DNA of 64,000 bases, taken from contig MFFN01000009.1 of NCBI GenBank assembly GCA_001777915.1, positions 1 to 64,000 on the forward strand, written 5' to 3'. How positions within the stretch are numbered: the first letter of the stretch is position 1; each line of letters opens with the position of its first letter. The stretch is from Candidatus Edwardsbacteria bacterium RifOxyA12_full_54_48. GTDB lineage: Bacteria > Edwardsbacteria > AC1 > EtOH8. Below the pieces are notes generated by a model. The model searched no databases. It had not been told where the DNA came from and saw nothing but the letters and a program-made list of their open reading frames with translations. This document shows positions 20,501 through 27,487 of this stretch, piece by piece. A program made the translations under genes and the position numbers.

Positions 20501-22027
20501 ACTACTATTTGCTATCTTGACCAGAATGATACTTTATATGATAATGCCAATCGGTTGGGGCGCACAACGGTGTCCGGGGATAACTACGATTTTACCTATT
20601 GGGATACCGGCATACCAAAGAGGATAAGCTATCCCACCTATGGTTTTTATTTATACGAAGACTATTGGGCTACACCCCGTGGTTATATTGATTCTATGAA
20701 AACAACTTACAGAGATGAACAGGGAACCTTTGTATGGTTTAGGAATAAATATACTTACAACGGCTTGGGCGACCGGCTTACCAACTACGTTTACATGACG
20801 CGTCCCGGCACTTCGGTGCTTTCCGGCACGATAAATTATACCTACGACGGCCTGCGGCGGCTGAAAAAAGTGCAGAACCCGGCCGGCTTCAACAATGCGG
20901 CCACCATAGATTACGCTTATGACGGTCTCGGCAACCGGCTTTCCAAGTACCGGAGCAATGGAAACGACACCTCCTACGCATACAACCAGGCAAACAATCA
21001 ATTGACAATTTACGATAACATACCGCCCAGCGCGGAGGGATTTTACAACTACTACGACGCCAACGGCAACATGACCACCAGATCCGAATGGGCCGAATGG
21101 TATTTCAGCTACGACTATGAGAACCGCTTGACAAAGTGCAAAACGGAGAGCAGCGACAGCACCTTGCTTTATTACAATGGCGACGGGGCAAGGTTAAAAA
21201 AGGTGGGAACGAATGACAGCTCCAAGCAGTATATACCGGACGGCATGTATTCGGTGGTGGAAAGAACCAATAGCGACAGGCTGCGGTACAAATACGTTTA
21301 CGCCAACGGCATGCTGCTGGCACGCACAGACAGTTCTGGCAATACCTACCAATACCAGCATAATGCGCTGGGGAGCGTTATTGGGGTTAATGATAAGAGT
21401 TCGGCGGTGTATAAAAGTTATCTGTACGACGAGTTCGGGGATTCTTTAGGGGCTTGGGGCAGCCTGAGCAATAGCTATCGCTATACCGGGCAGGAATGGG
21501 ACGCCTTGCCGCTGAAAGGGTACAATTTACGGGCACGAGAATATTACCCGAAAGTCGGCAGGTTTATGCAGAATGACCCGATAGGTAATGCAGGCGGTAG
21601 TTTGAATTGGTATTTGTATGTGGCAAATAATCCGGTGAATTATATTGATATTCTTGGATTGAGTGAATGTACTCGTGAAGAAATGGTTAACGATGCCGCA
21701 GGTATTATGGGTAAGTCTATAAGGTTTTATCGTAATAACGTAAATAGTGGTATGGATTGTGCTCATTGGGCAAAGGCATTTCAAAATATGTTTGGTACCC
21801 CAAATACTAAATGTTGTAAAATGACAGATGTAGGTTATTGGTGGTTTAATAATCGTAATTGGCCAATGCATAATTTAATACGTGTTGATTGCACAAGTAA
21901 ATGTGATGATGATAAATATATTTTCTTTATTGATGGATGGTTGGCTGCATTAATTGGTAATAAAACGCCAATATTCTTCGATATGCCTGGTTCACAACCT
22001 ACGGGCTACCCTTGGGGAGGAAATTAA
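17561..22027 (+). CDS. Secreted RHS/YD-repeat protein with variable C-terminal toxin domain
   Basis: The product is 1488 residues from ATG 17561 (AGAAGG eight bases upstream) and begins with a Sec signal peptide (KRIILSAMLLLAFSNSFA). An AT-rich N-terminal region of about 550 residues of unknown fold is followed by a GC-richer run of YD repeats (YDGLYRLQT, YQYDMAGNRTRL, FSYDYENRLTK) building the RHS shell, then the conserved core end (YNLRAREYYPKVGRFMQNDP, NNPVNYIDILGL). After that junction the last 121 residues are unrelated to the core: the toxin tip. The tip has Cys1400 (GMDCAHWAKAF), His1437 (WPMHNLI) and Asp1458 (FFIDGW), an order compatible with a papain-like fold; that is inference. RHS proteins are polymorphic toxins used against neighbouring cells. 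The membrane protein gene one base downstream is the likely immunity gene. Confidence 0.9.
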   Translation: MIKRIILSAMLLLAFSNSFAAFGIKYVPIKDTILLSPGESFSGSVYRYAWSNEPGWYTFIDDCIRPLFDRNLSFNSGWPYVLDTGNNKIHVRGLDSDSTWGLNAPSTHYASGFCTYSLWIDPDATPSSTLYAVHVLNGGSDIGNAVHVLNGGSDIGNAVHFKVVAKKPKGCDGIGNPVSALYGNKILDENDISYKDLYFQRKYAKGIKSLSDSSKYWRKPFGSIDWNHSWNIYLTKSSNNDTIILIDGINGWNKYLRISGSTDYLSERQDGNYLDSITGGGWNLNKSDGTRYRFNIYGTVDSIILKSGKFYKLWHAADSTYLDSISSYCGSNLTLRYGVSNQLLRLFYDSLEYYVEYRYDTTRAGMNISQVISHINSDGSENILSRFYYNGDITKSINGDYGSGRLSVYQRGLGCIDTTYRGSNKKYDRLCCWYDSTNNKLCYQEMIKGDNDTNITNDKVVYKAYIKYFFNSSTTTGYDSTKVYYWEENSIIGAHDPTNHNFNPKDSLAAWTDNEKYFIKTLIFNKDGTKYKDMTYSPITGITVTTKDTIYDKDYNPGLVIGPNDDSTKYYYSTYKNPGDTTTRYWPSPSKVKYPNGDSVMTYFSAKGDSNYRLPDSSRDEMGRITVYHYDSEYNDTAVVYKNRVLADGEGSNHDVTTRYHYNSKGNLIETLDPLGHKTIMHYTDSDTGQYMIEQRIDMGTSGEGNEDIVTQYGYNLSNGTMDTMTFYRDYPNNPSRTYYTYDQFKHLVKTVYPDTARDSMVYDLKGNLLKKYTIKTDTLYKAEYEYDPHDHLTKLKEYRSPNDSANAYDSTLYAYNLHDKMISQTNALGKITNYTYCMDRLVKIAYPDTTYDSMGYWPGGDLKFKKDRKGQVTYYQYDGYSAGCGCMSSSRSRLAKKYYYDSLDQYVNGFNYPSDSVIYDYDQVGNRTKMVDKNGTTMYSYDGLYRLQTDSCGYLNTKNRYQYDMAGNRTRLKVYKGDDTTICYLDQNDTLYDNANRLGRTTVSGDNYDFTYWDTGIPKRISYPTYGFYLYEDYWATPRGYIDSMKTTYRDEQGTFVWFRNKYTYNGLGDRLTNYVYMTRPGTSVLSGTINYTYDGLRRLKKVQNPAGFNNAATIDYAYDGLGNRLSKYRSNGNDTSYAYNQANNQLTIYDNIPPSAEGFYNYYDANGNMTTRSEWAEWYFSYDYENRLTKCKTESSDSTLLYYNGDGARLKKVGTNDSSKQYIPDGMYSVVERTNSDRLRYKYVYANGMLLARTDSSGNTYQYQHNALGSVIGVNDKSSAVYKSYLYDEFGDSLGAWGSLSNSYRYTGQEWDALPLKGYNLRAREYYPKVGRFMQNDPIGNAGGSLNWYLYVANNPVNYIDILGLSECTREEMVNDAAGIMGKSIRFYRNNVNSGMDCAHWAKAFQNMFGTPNTKCCKMTDVGYWWFNNRNWPMHNLIRVDCTSKCDDDKYIFFIDGWLAALIGNKTPIFFDMPGSQPTGYPWGGN
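17954..18031 (+). repeat. 39-bp perfect tandem duplication inside the RHS gene
   Basis: Two identical 39-base units (17954-17992 and 17993-18031) encode AVHVLNGGSDIGN twice, followed by the start of a third (AVH). The frame is kept. The lack of any difference indicates a recent duplication or slippage, or an assembly artefact. Confidence 0.95.
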
Positions 22028-22028
22028 A

Positions 22029-22463
22029 ATGTTAAAAAATATTAAGTATCAAGAATTATTTATTTTTATTATTGCTATTTTATTTGTGACGGTTTTCGTA
22101 ATAATATCTTTTAATAATGCAATATTTATTATTTCACCTTTAGGTATTGCGCTTTATGTTGTAGCAATATTACTAACTGTTTCATTAACTATAACTAAAG
22201 CAAAGGAAAGACGGCGGAATATACGCTTTGTAATAATCAATCTAATATTTTTATTATTTCTTTTTTCTATAGCACTTAGATTAGTCTTACATGAAAAAAC
22301 GATATTGCCAATAGTAAAATATAATACATTATCAAATAAATTATATTTATATTCCGCATTATTAGCAATAATATATTTTATAATATTTGGCCTGATTGAT
22401 TTTGTTAAGTTTATTGTTGAACGCTTTAAGGTTTTTATAACTACATGCAAAATGGCCCGATAG
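22029..22463 (+). CDS. Multi-pass membrane protein, putative immunity to the RHS tip
   Basis: The 144-residue AT-rich gene starts at ATG 22029, one base after the RHS stop, with GGGGAGG (22014-22020) inside the RHS end, so the two are translationally coupled. About four hydrophobic segments are seen (residues ~10-28, 32-55, 68-85, 108-128). Position and size fit an immunity protein for the adjacent toxin tip. Its last residues (ITTCKMAR) are encoded by bases homologous to the RHS core (TGCAAAATGGCCCGATAGG) in another frame, so its original 3' end may have been replaced by recombination. Confidence 0.65.
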   Translation: MLKNIKYQELFIFIIAILFVTVFVIISFNNAIFIISPLGIALYVVAILLTVSLTITKAKERRRNIRFVIINLIFLLFLFSIALRLVLHEKTILPIVKYNTLSNKLYLYSALLAIIYFIIFGLIDFVKFIVERFKVFITTCKMAR

Positions 22464-22891
22464 GCAATAATGGCGGGAGTTTGAACTGGTATTTGTACGT
22501 GAGAAATAATCCGGTGAACTGGACAGACCCGACGGGTTTGAAAACGTGCATTAATTGGGGTCATACCCCCTGGGTAATAAAAAATAAAATATACGGTTCA
22601 TGGGAATTTTATACAATTTTCCCACCCGACAATGGCATTTTGCCAGGGAAGGCTCTATGTACTTGGAAGCGTACTTATTCATATGTAAAAAGTGCTATAA
22701 AAATAAAAAAATGTTGGGAAGATTGTAGTGATCAATTTTCGTGGTTTGAAATGGATGGTGAGACTGCTGTTGATGTTTCGACTTTTAATTATAAGCGTAC
22801 TGAAGGACGAAATATCCCAGGGGTAGGTTCACAATGCAGACATCCAAATAATTCTGCGTGGATTACTGTAGGACCAGGAAACGAGCATTAA
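22445..22891 (+). CDS. Orphan RHS C-terminal cassette 1
   Basis: The first ~32 residues repeat the end of the RHS core (GSLNWYLYVRNNPVNWTDPTGL, about residues 11-32), starting at a MQNGPIGNN equivalent of MQNDPIGNA in the full-length gene. A different 116-residue tip follows, rich in Trp and Cys (CWEDCSDQFSWFEMDGE), which I do not recognise. It lacks the shell and a signal peptide and overlaps the preceding gene by 19 bases, so it is probably silent, serving as a donor for recombination into the full-length gene. Expression as a free toxin cannot be excluded. Confidence 0.75.
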   Translation: MQNGPIGNNGGSLNWYLYVRNNPVNWTDPTGLKTCINWGHTPWVIKNKIYGSWEFYTIFPPDNGILPGKALCTWKRTYSYVKSAIKIKKCWEDCSDQFSWFEMDGETAVDVSTFNYKRTEGRNIPGVGSQCRHPNNSAWITVGPGNEH

Positions 22892-22955
22892 AGTGGGAAA
22901 TAAATATTGAACGGATGAATATTTATCCGCAATAAGTCAATATAAAGGAGTTGAT

Positions 22956-23474
22956 ATGACTAAGATATTGAAATCTATATTTGTAATAACATTTTTTTTA
23001 GTATGCTTTAATTTATTTTTGTTTACTGTTTTAATGATAATGCCACAATTATTTTTTACAACATCAGTGTTGGTATATGCAAGAATTATTTGTGCAGTTA
23101 TTTGCACCGTTTTATCATTGTATTTAGTGGTAAAATATATTAAAAAAGAGATAAAAACCACTAATTGGTTCAGATTAAATTTCAGAGATAAAATTATTGT
23201 TTTTTGTTGCGTGTATTTTGTTTTTTCGGCTTTGTTGCATCCATTAACTATTACTATCGTTACTTTTGTAAAACAACCAATTGATAAAGTTGTTTTTGAT
23301 TTTATCGATTTGATATTCTTGCGTATTATAAAATTTCCAGGTTATTATATTACTGCTATCAAACCATCACGTTATATTTATCAAGGCTTAGGCCAAATAG
23401 TAACAACAATATTTTGGACATTTATATATGCACTGTATGTTTATATAAATGGAAGAAAGAAAATTGTTAAATAA
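22956..23474 (+). CDS. Multi-pass membrane protein, putative immunity for orphan tip 1
   Basis: The 172-residue AT-rich gene has a good AAAGGAG (22944-22950) five bases before ATG 22956. It has about four to five hydrophobic segments (residues ~7-30, 36-62, 82-105, 145-165). No family is recognised. It follows the orphan tip by 64 bases and is followed by a hairpin terminator, as expected for a tip/immunity pair carried as one cassette. Confidence 0.65.
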   Translation: MTKILKSIFVITFFLVCFNLFLFTVLMIMPQLFFTTSVLVYARIICAVICTVLSLYLVVKYIKKEIKTTNWFRLNFRDKIIVFCCVYFVFSALLHPLTITIVTFVKQPIDKVVFDFIDLIFLRIIKFPGYYITAIKPSRYIYQGLGQIVTTIFWTFIYALYVYINGRKKIVK

Positions 23475-23479
23475 TTATA

Positions 23480-23505
23480 AGCCCCACAAAATGTGGGGCT
23501 TTATT
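23480..23505 (+). terminator. Hairpin terminator at cassette boundary
   Basis: AGCCCCACA and TGTGGGGCT form a perfect 9-bp stem with an AAA loop, followed by TTATT. RHS core homology of the next cassette begins inside the hairpin's 3' arm, so the hairpin marks the exact junction between the two cassettes. Confidence 0.75.
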
Positions 23506-24317
23506 ACAAAGGCGATGGGGTGCGCTTGGCCAAGAGCACCAATGCCGATGTTGAGAAGCGATATGTGGTTGACGGCATGAACACGGTGGTGGAGCAGGAT
23601 GCCGGCGGGTATTTGCGGTATAAATATGTGTATGCCAACGGAATGCTTTTGGCCAGGGTAGACAGCCTCGGAAGAAAATTCTGCTACCACCACGATGCCC
23701 TGGGAAGCACCATTGGTATAAGCGATAGCAATTACGCTGTTTACAAGAGTTACCTCTATGATGAGTTTGGCGACAGCCTGGGGGCCTGGGGTTCTACCCC
23801 TTATAATGCTTATAGGTACACCGGGCAGGAGTATGATGGAAAGCCTGCATATGCTTACAACCTGCGGGCTAGGGAGTATTACCCCAAGCTGGGCCGTTTC
23901 ATGCAGAATGATCCGATAGGGGACCAGGGCGGGAGCTTAAACTGGTATTTGTACGTGGCAAATAATCCGATTAATGCCACGGACCCGACGGGATTGTTCG
24001 CGTGGTATATGCGGTATGGCCATTATTGTGGCAAAGGACAAGATGCTGGCCGACCTACGCCGATTGATGCACTTGATGCTGCTTGCCAAGCACATGATGA
24101 CTGTTATGGCAAACTTAATCTTGCTGGGATTGTGGGTGCTTTAGATCCATTCTTGCAGAGTGAGCGAGCATGTGGGAGAGATAAATGCGATAAAGCACTG
24201 TGTGAAGCTGCTAAGAACTTCAAGATACCTTATACCGATGCTGCCGGAATGATGGCGGCGAGAAATGCACGTGGTCTTATAATCCTAAAATTCTGTAGCG
24301 GTACTTCTGTCCAATAA
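23493..24317 (+). CDS. Orphan RHS C-terminal cassette 2 with phospholipase A2-like tip
   Basis: The 274-residue frame opens at GTG 23493 within the terminator hairpin. Residues ~3-168 match the last ~165 residues of the RHS core, from LYYKGDGVRL to NNPINATDPTGL. The tip (169-274) has the secreted phospholipase A2 pattern: calcium loop YGHYCGKG (175-182) and DAACQAHDDCY (195-205) with the catalytic His201-Asp202 and paired Cys. PLA2 cleaves the sn-2 ester of phospholipids, so this tip would attack membranes. With no promoter or ribosome-binding site visible and the shell missing, it is likely a stored cassette. Confidence 0.85.
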   Translation: MGLYYKGDGVRLAKSTNADVEKRYVVDGMNTVVEQDAGGYLRYKYVYANGMLLARVDSLGRKFCYHHDALGSTIGISDSNYAVYKSYLYDEFGDSLGAWGSTPYNAYRYTGQEYDGKPAYAYNLRAREYYPKLGRFMQNDPIGDQGGSLNWYLYVANNPINATDPTGLFAWYMRYGHYCGKGQDAGRPTPIDALDAACQAHDDCYGKLNLAGIVGALDPFLQSERACGRDKCDKALCEAAKNFKIPYTDAAGMMAARNARGLIILKFCSGTSVQ

Positions 24318-24338
24318 TTTAGTTAAGAGGAAACGAAA

Positions 24339-24701
24339 ATGAAAAATATAAAGAATGTGATTTTAACTATCGGTATCATCTTTGGCATAGTATATTTCAA
24401 GGATGTACCAAAGGCAATATTTACAATGGGGAATAATATACAGTTTTGGGAATATATATTTTTTATCACCGGGCCGGTAGCGACTTTACCCATAGCAGTA
24501 GTAGGTTGCTTTCATTATAGACTCAGTGGATATATATTATTGATGTGTTCGGTGATAACGTGTATATCCATCATATTTTGTAAAAACCAGGAACATAAAC
24601 TGTGGTTAATACTATATTTTAGTCTGCCAGTACTAATTATGAGTATAGCAATTATTATAACAAGTAGATGGAACGTAAAGCCGGTAGCAACGCAAACGTA
24701 A
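24339..24701 (+). CDS. Small membrane protein, putative immunity to the PLA2 tip
   Basis: The 120-residue product starts at ATG 24339 after AAGAGGAAA (24324-24332) and has four hydrophobic segments (residues ~6-22, 36-58, 64-84, 92-110). It is 21 bases downstream of the PLA2 cassette and closed by a strong terminator. The family is not recognised. A membrane location would suit protection against a phospholipase, but this is positional inference. Confidence 0.65.
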   Translation: MKNIKNVILTIGIIFGIVYFKDVPKAIFTMGNNIQFWEYIFFITGPVATLPIAVVGCFHYRLSGYILLMCSVITCISIIFCKNQEHKLWLILYFSLPVLIMSIAIIITSRWNVKPVATQT

Positions 24702-24719
24702 AGTAAAATAAAATAAAGA

Positions 24720-24745
24720 AGCCCCGCCGTATGGCGGGGCTTTTT
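24720..24745 (+). terminator. Intrinsic terminator of the RHS island
   Basis: AGCCCCGCC and GGCGGGGCT form a 9-bp stem with a GTAT loop followed by five T. Confidence 0.9.
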
Positions 24746-24757
24746 ATTGGTGTTCGT

Positions 24758-24785
24758 AAAGCCTGGCTTAATGCCGGGCTTTTTC
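24758..24785. terminator. Hairpin terminator, probably bidirectional
   Basis: AGCCTGGC and GCCGGGCT (one G-U pair) with T-runs on both strands. It lies between the RHS island and the convergent Xre-type gene and can terminate both. Confidence 0.75.
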
Positions 24786-24811
24786 CCTTCGATAGAACTC
24801 AGGGCATGCTT

Positions 24812-25195
24812 TTAACGGCCGTTTGCCGTCTTTAACTGCTGTGGCGGCTTACGGAGCTTTTCCCGTTCGAGGTAGGTATCCAATAGCTGGACTATCTGCT
24901 TGCGTTCCTTGGCAGGCAGCTTCTCCAATTGGCTTAAACGGCGGTAAAGCCTGTTGTCTTTGGTCTTGGGCGCCGCTTTCAATTTATCCAAGCCCATCAA
25001 TTGGTCTACGGTCACGTCCAGGGCTTTAGAAATCTTGGGCAGCAGGTGGGCCGGTATGTGCTTGGTCTGCTTCTCGTAGTAGGCGATCACCAGTTGTGGT
25101 ATGCCGGTCTCGGCCTGCAGGTCCCGCTGTGAATACCCGGCTTCCCGGCGCAGGGTGATTTTCACCTTGCGCCTTTTTGTTTTTTCGGGTATCAT
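24812..25195 (-). pseudogene. Xre-family HTH regulator, apparently truncated at its N-terminus
   Basis: Most of a Cro/C1-type helix-turn-helix is clear: EAGYSQRDLQAETGIPQLVI, then AYYEKQTKHIPAHLLPKISKALDVTVDQLMG (read as a region), followed by a helical tail. The family normally begins with a first helix of the type RIxxLRxEAG; here that part is replaced by KTKRRKVKITLRREAG, encoded by the antisense of the repeated terminator at 25147. ATG 25195 is the first reasonable start and has no clear ribosome-binding site. It is therefore probably a 5'-overwritten gene, though a functional protein with an altered start is possible. Confidence 0.6.
25147..25178 (+). terminator. Repeated terminator sequence, copy 3, inside the HTH gene
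   Basis: GGCGCAGGGTGA and TCACCTTGCGCC with five T, identical over the core to the copy after rplQ (16332). It points toward the 25206 gene and overlies the first codons of the minus-strand HTH gene. Confidence 0.8.
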
Positions 25196-25205
25196 TAACC
25201 ACAAT

Positions 25206-26324
25206 ATGATAAAAACCAACCTTCATATATCGCTGATATCCGGGCTTTTCCTGCTTCTGTTGGCAGTACCCGTATTTGCCCAGGTCAAGGGCATGTGGGT
25301 GGTGCGCTATTCGCTGACCTCGCCCCAGAACGTCAAGAAGATCGTGGCCCAGGCCCACCAGGCCGGGGTCAACAACCTGTTCGTCCAGTTCTACGCCCGG
25401 GGCGAGGCCTATTACGATTCCAAGCTGGCGCCTACCGCCGACTGCGTGACCAGGAATTTCGACCCGCTGGCCCTGATGGTCAAGGAGTGCAAGGCCAGGG
25501 GGATCAAGATCCACGCCTGGATCAATGTCTATTTCGTCTGGTCGTCGGACCGCAGGCCGCGGGACGGCCGCCATGCCTATTACCAGGATGACGGCTGGTT
25601 CGCCGCCGACCCCCAGGGCCGGAGTTTAAAGGATTACTCCCAGAAGGAGCTGGGTCAGAGAAACCTGGAGGGGGTCTACCTTTCGCCCTCCAGCCCGGAG
25701 GTGAAGACCTATCTGCGGGAGCTGGTGAGGGAGATCCTTTTCAAATACGACGTGGACGGCATCCACCTGGATTATGTCCGGTACGGAAGCATCAATTATT
25801 CCTACGACGTCTCCAGCCGCACCAGCTTCTACAACCAGTACAAGGTCGATCCCTTCGCCCTGCTGGAGGGGAACCGGGCCCTGGAGCCGTATTGGGCCAC
25901 CTGGCAGCAGTGGCGGATGTACCAGATATCCGACCTGGTGGCCCAGCTGAAGTTGGACATCATGAAATTCAACCCCTGGGTCCAGCTGTCGGCGGCGGTC
26001 AAGCCCGACCCCGACGAGGCCCGGCTGTCGTTCGGCCAGGACTGGCCGGCCTGGCTGGAGAACCGCTGGGCCGATTTCGTGGTGCTGATGGACTATTCGT
26101 CCAATACCGGCACCGTGGTGCGGCTGGCCCGGAAGGCCGTAGCCTACAAGGGGCAGGGCCAGGTCTATGTGGGGCTGGGGGCCTGGCGGGACAGCATGGA
26201 CGGGCTGATGGAGAAGATCCGGGCCCTGCGCAAGGCAGGGATCAACGATATCGTCCTTTTTTCCTATGACGGGCTGGCCCAGCGCAAGATAAGTTTCGAG
26301 ATGCTGAAACACCGGGGATTCTAG
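25206..26324 (+). CDS. GHL10-type glycoside hydrolase-like protein (DUF187/YngK family)
   Basis: ATG 25206 gives a clear signal peptide (IKTNLHISLISGLFLLLLA) and 372 residues; the frame continues upstream but only over the repeat. The TIM-barrel GHL10 domain starts right after the signal (VKGMWVVRYSLTSPQNV) and contains the family motif VDGIHLDYVRYGS near residue 185 with acidic residues expected at the active site. Related proteins are exported glycan hydrolases of uncertain substrate. It is followed by a terminator. Confidence 0.85.
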   Translation: MIKTNLHISLISGLFLLLLAVPVFAQVKGMWVVRYSLTSPQNVKKIVAQAHQAGVNNLFVQFYARGEAYYDSKLAPTADCVTRNFDPLALMVKECKARGIKIHAWINVYFVWSSDRRPRDGRHAYYQDDGWFAADPQGRSLKDYSQKELGQRNLEGVYLSPSSPEVKTYLRELVREILFKYDVDGIHLDYVRYGSINYSYDVSSRTSFYNQYKVDPFALLEGNRALEPYWATWQQWRMYQISDLVAQLKLDIMKFNPWVQLSAAVKPDPDEARLSFGQDWPAWLENRWADFVVLMDYSSNTGTVVRLARKAVAYKGQGQVYVGLGAWRDSMDGLMEKIRALRKAGINDIVLFSYDGLAQRKISFEMLKHRGF

Positions 26325-26342
26325 ATTTTGATTGAATTGACC

Positions 26343-26370
26343 GCCTGTCGTCATAAACGGCAGGCTTTTT
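26343..26370 (+). terminator. Intrinsic terminator after the GHL10 gene
   Basis: GCCTGTCG and CGGCAGGC (one mismatch) with a 7-base loop, followed by five T, 20 bases past the stop. Confidence 0.8.
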
Positions 26371-26414
26371 ATTTATATCTTGCATTTATTCAACCCTGAG
26401 AGTAAAATTACATC

Positions 26415-27071
26415 ATGAAAAGAATCTTTGTCATCATAGCTCTGATTGTCCTCTTTGCCGGATTTAACGCCTGCCTGGCCGGGGGGATAGACATCGCCCG
26501 GCTCAAATACGGCGGGGGCGGGGACTGGTACAACGACCCCGATGAGGAGACCAATCTGCTCAAGGAATTCTCCGCCCGGACCGGACAGGAGGTCAATCCT
26601 GAAAAATTCAATATCTCAGCTGATGACGACCAGTTGTTCTCCCATCCTTTTTTGTTCATCACCGGACACGGCGGGATAAAATTCACCGAACGGGAGGTCA
26701 AAAGGCTCCGACGATATATCGAATCAGGGGGATTCATCTATGCCGACGACGATTATGGTATGGACACCACCTTCCGGAGGGAGATCAAACGTATCCTGCC
26801 GGAATGTTCTTTGCAGGAACTGCCCTTCACCCATCCCATCTACAACTGCTATTACGACTTCAGCGGCGGCCTGCCCAAGATCCACGAGCACGAGAAGGGC
26901 CGCCCGGTGGGTTATGGCATATATTTTCAGGAGCGGCTGGTGCTGTTCTACAGTTTCAATACCAATATCTCGGACGGCTGGACCAATGCCCATAACGACC
27001 CGCCGGAGGTGCGGGAGCAGGCCATCAGGATGGGGATAAACATCCTGTGGTATGCCGTTACCAATCCGTAG
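26415..27071 (+). CDS. DUF4159 domain protein, exported
   Basis: The 218-residue product has an N-terminal hydrophobic signal (RIFVIIALIVLFAGFNACLA; the Cys-containing end does not fit a good lipobox). The DUF4159 features are IARLKYGGGGDWYNDP and FLFITGHGGIKFTEREVKRL, a glutamine-amidotransferase-like fold without known catalysis. DUF4159 genes often neighbour MoxR/BatA-type operons; here the next gene is the large DUF4175-like protein 416 bases on. Confidence 0.8.
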   Translation: MKRIFVIIALIVLFAGFNACLAGGIDIARLKYGGGGDWYNDPDEETNLLKEFSARTGQEVNPEKFNISADDDQLFSHPFLFITGHGGIKFTEREVKRLRRYIESGGFIYADDDYGMDTTFRREIKRILPECSLQELPFTHPIYNCYYDFSGGLPKIHEHEKGRPVGYGIYFQERLVLFYSFNTNISDGWTNAHNDPPEVREQAIRMGINILWYAVTNP

Positions 27072-27426
27072 GGATTCAACCGACCTAACCCTTAAACCGT
27101 CCCCTCCTTGACCAAGGAGAGCCTGCACTGAGCCGTACAGGTTATTTTTAGCTAGCGAAGTGGGATAAAGGGGTGGTCAGATGGATGTATAGTTTTATAA
27201 TTATTAATGGGGTCAGTATATAAGTAACATTTTTATTAGGAATCCATGAAACCATGAACACTTAACTGTAAAAACCCTATCGATTCCTGCGTTCCTGGCT
27301 TCCTTATAGAATAAATCCATTTGTCTTCGGCCGTTATGCAATTAATTAAGTGCTCTGGTTAATAAAACAATATTTTGCTATATTAGTATATTTAAACACC
27401 GTGGTCATGCCCTAGGCAGGGGTACA

Positions 27427-27461
27427 AAGCCTGGATTCCTTCCTTCGAAGGAATGACAGGC
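27427..27461. repeat. Short dispersed repeat, GGATTCC...GGAATGACA type, copy 1
   Basis: ATTCCTTC and GAAGGAAT form a hairpin inside GGATTCC...GAATGACAGG. Related sequences occur at 39008-39085 and 47816-47873. The rest of the 416-base gap (27072-27487) shows no gene. Confidence 0.65.
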
Positions 27462-27487
27462 GATGCTATTAATTGACGCAGTATAAA

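Noticed and set aside
25101-25205. An upstream extension of the GHL10 hydrolase
   Set aside because: The added residues are encoded by the repeated terminator and the antisense of the HTH gene; ATG 25206 gives a proper signal peptide.
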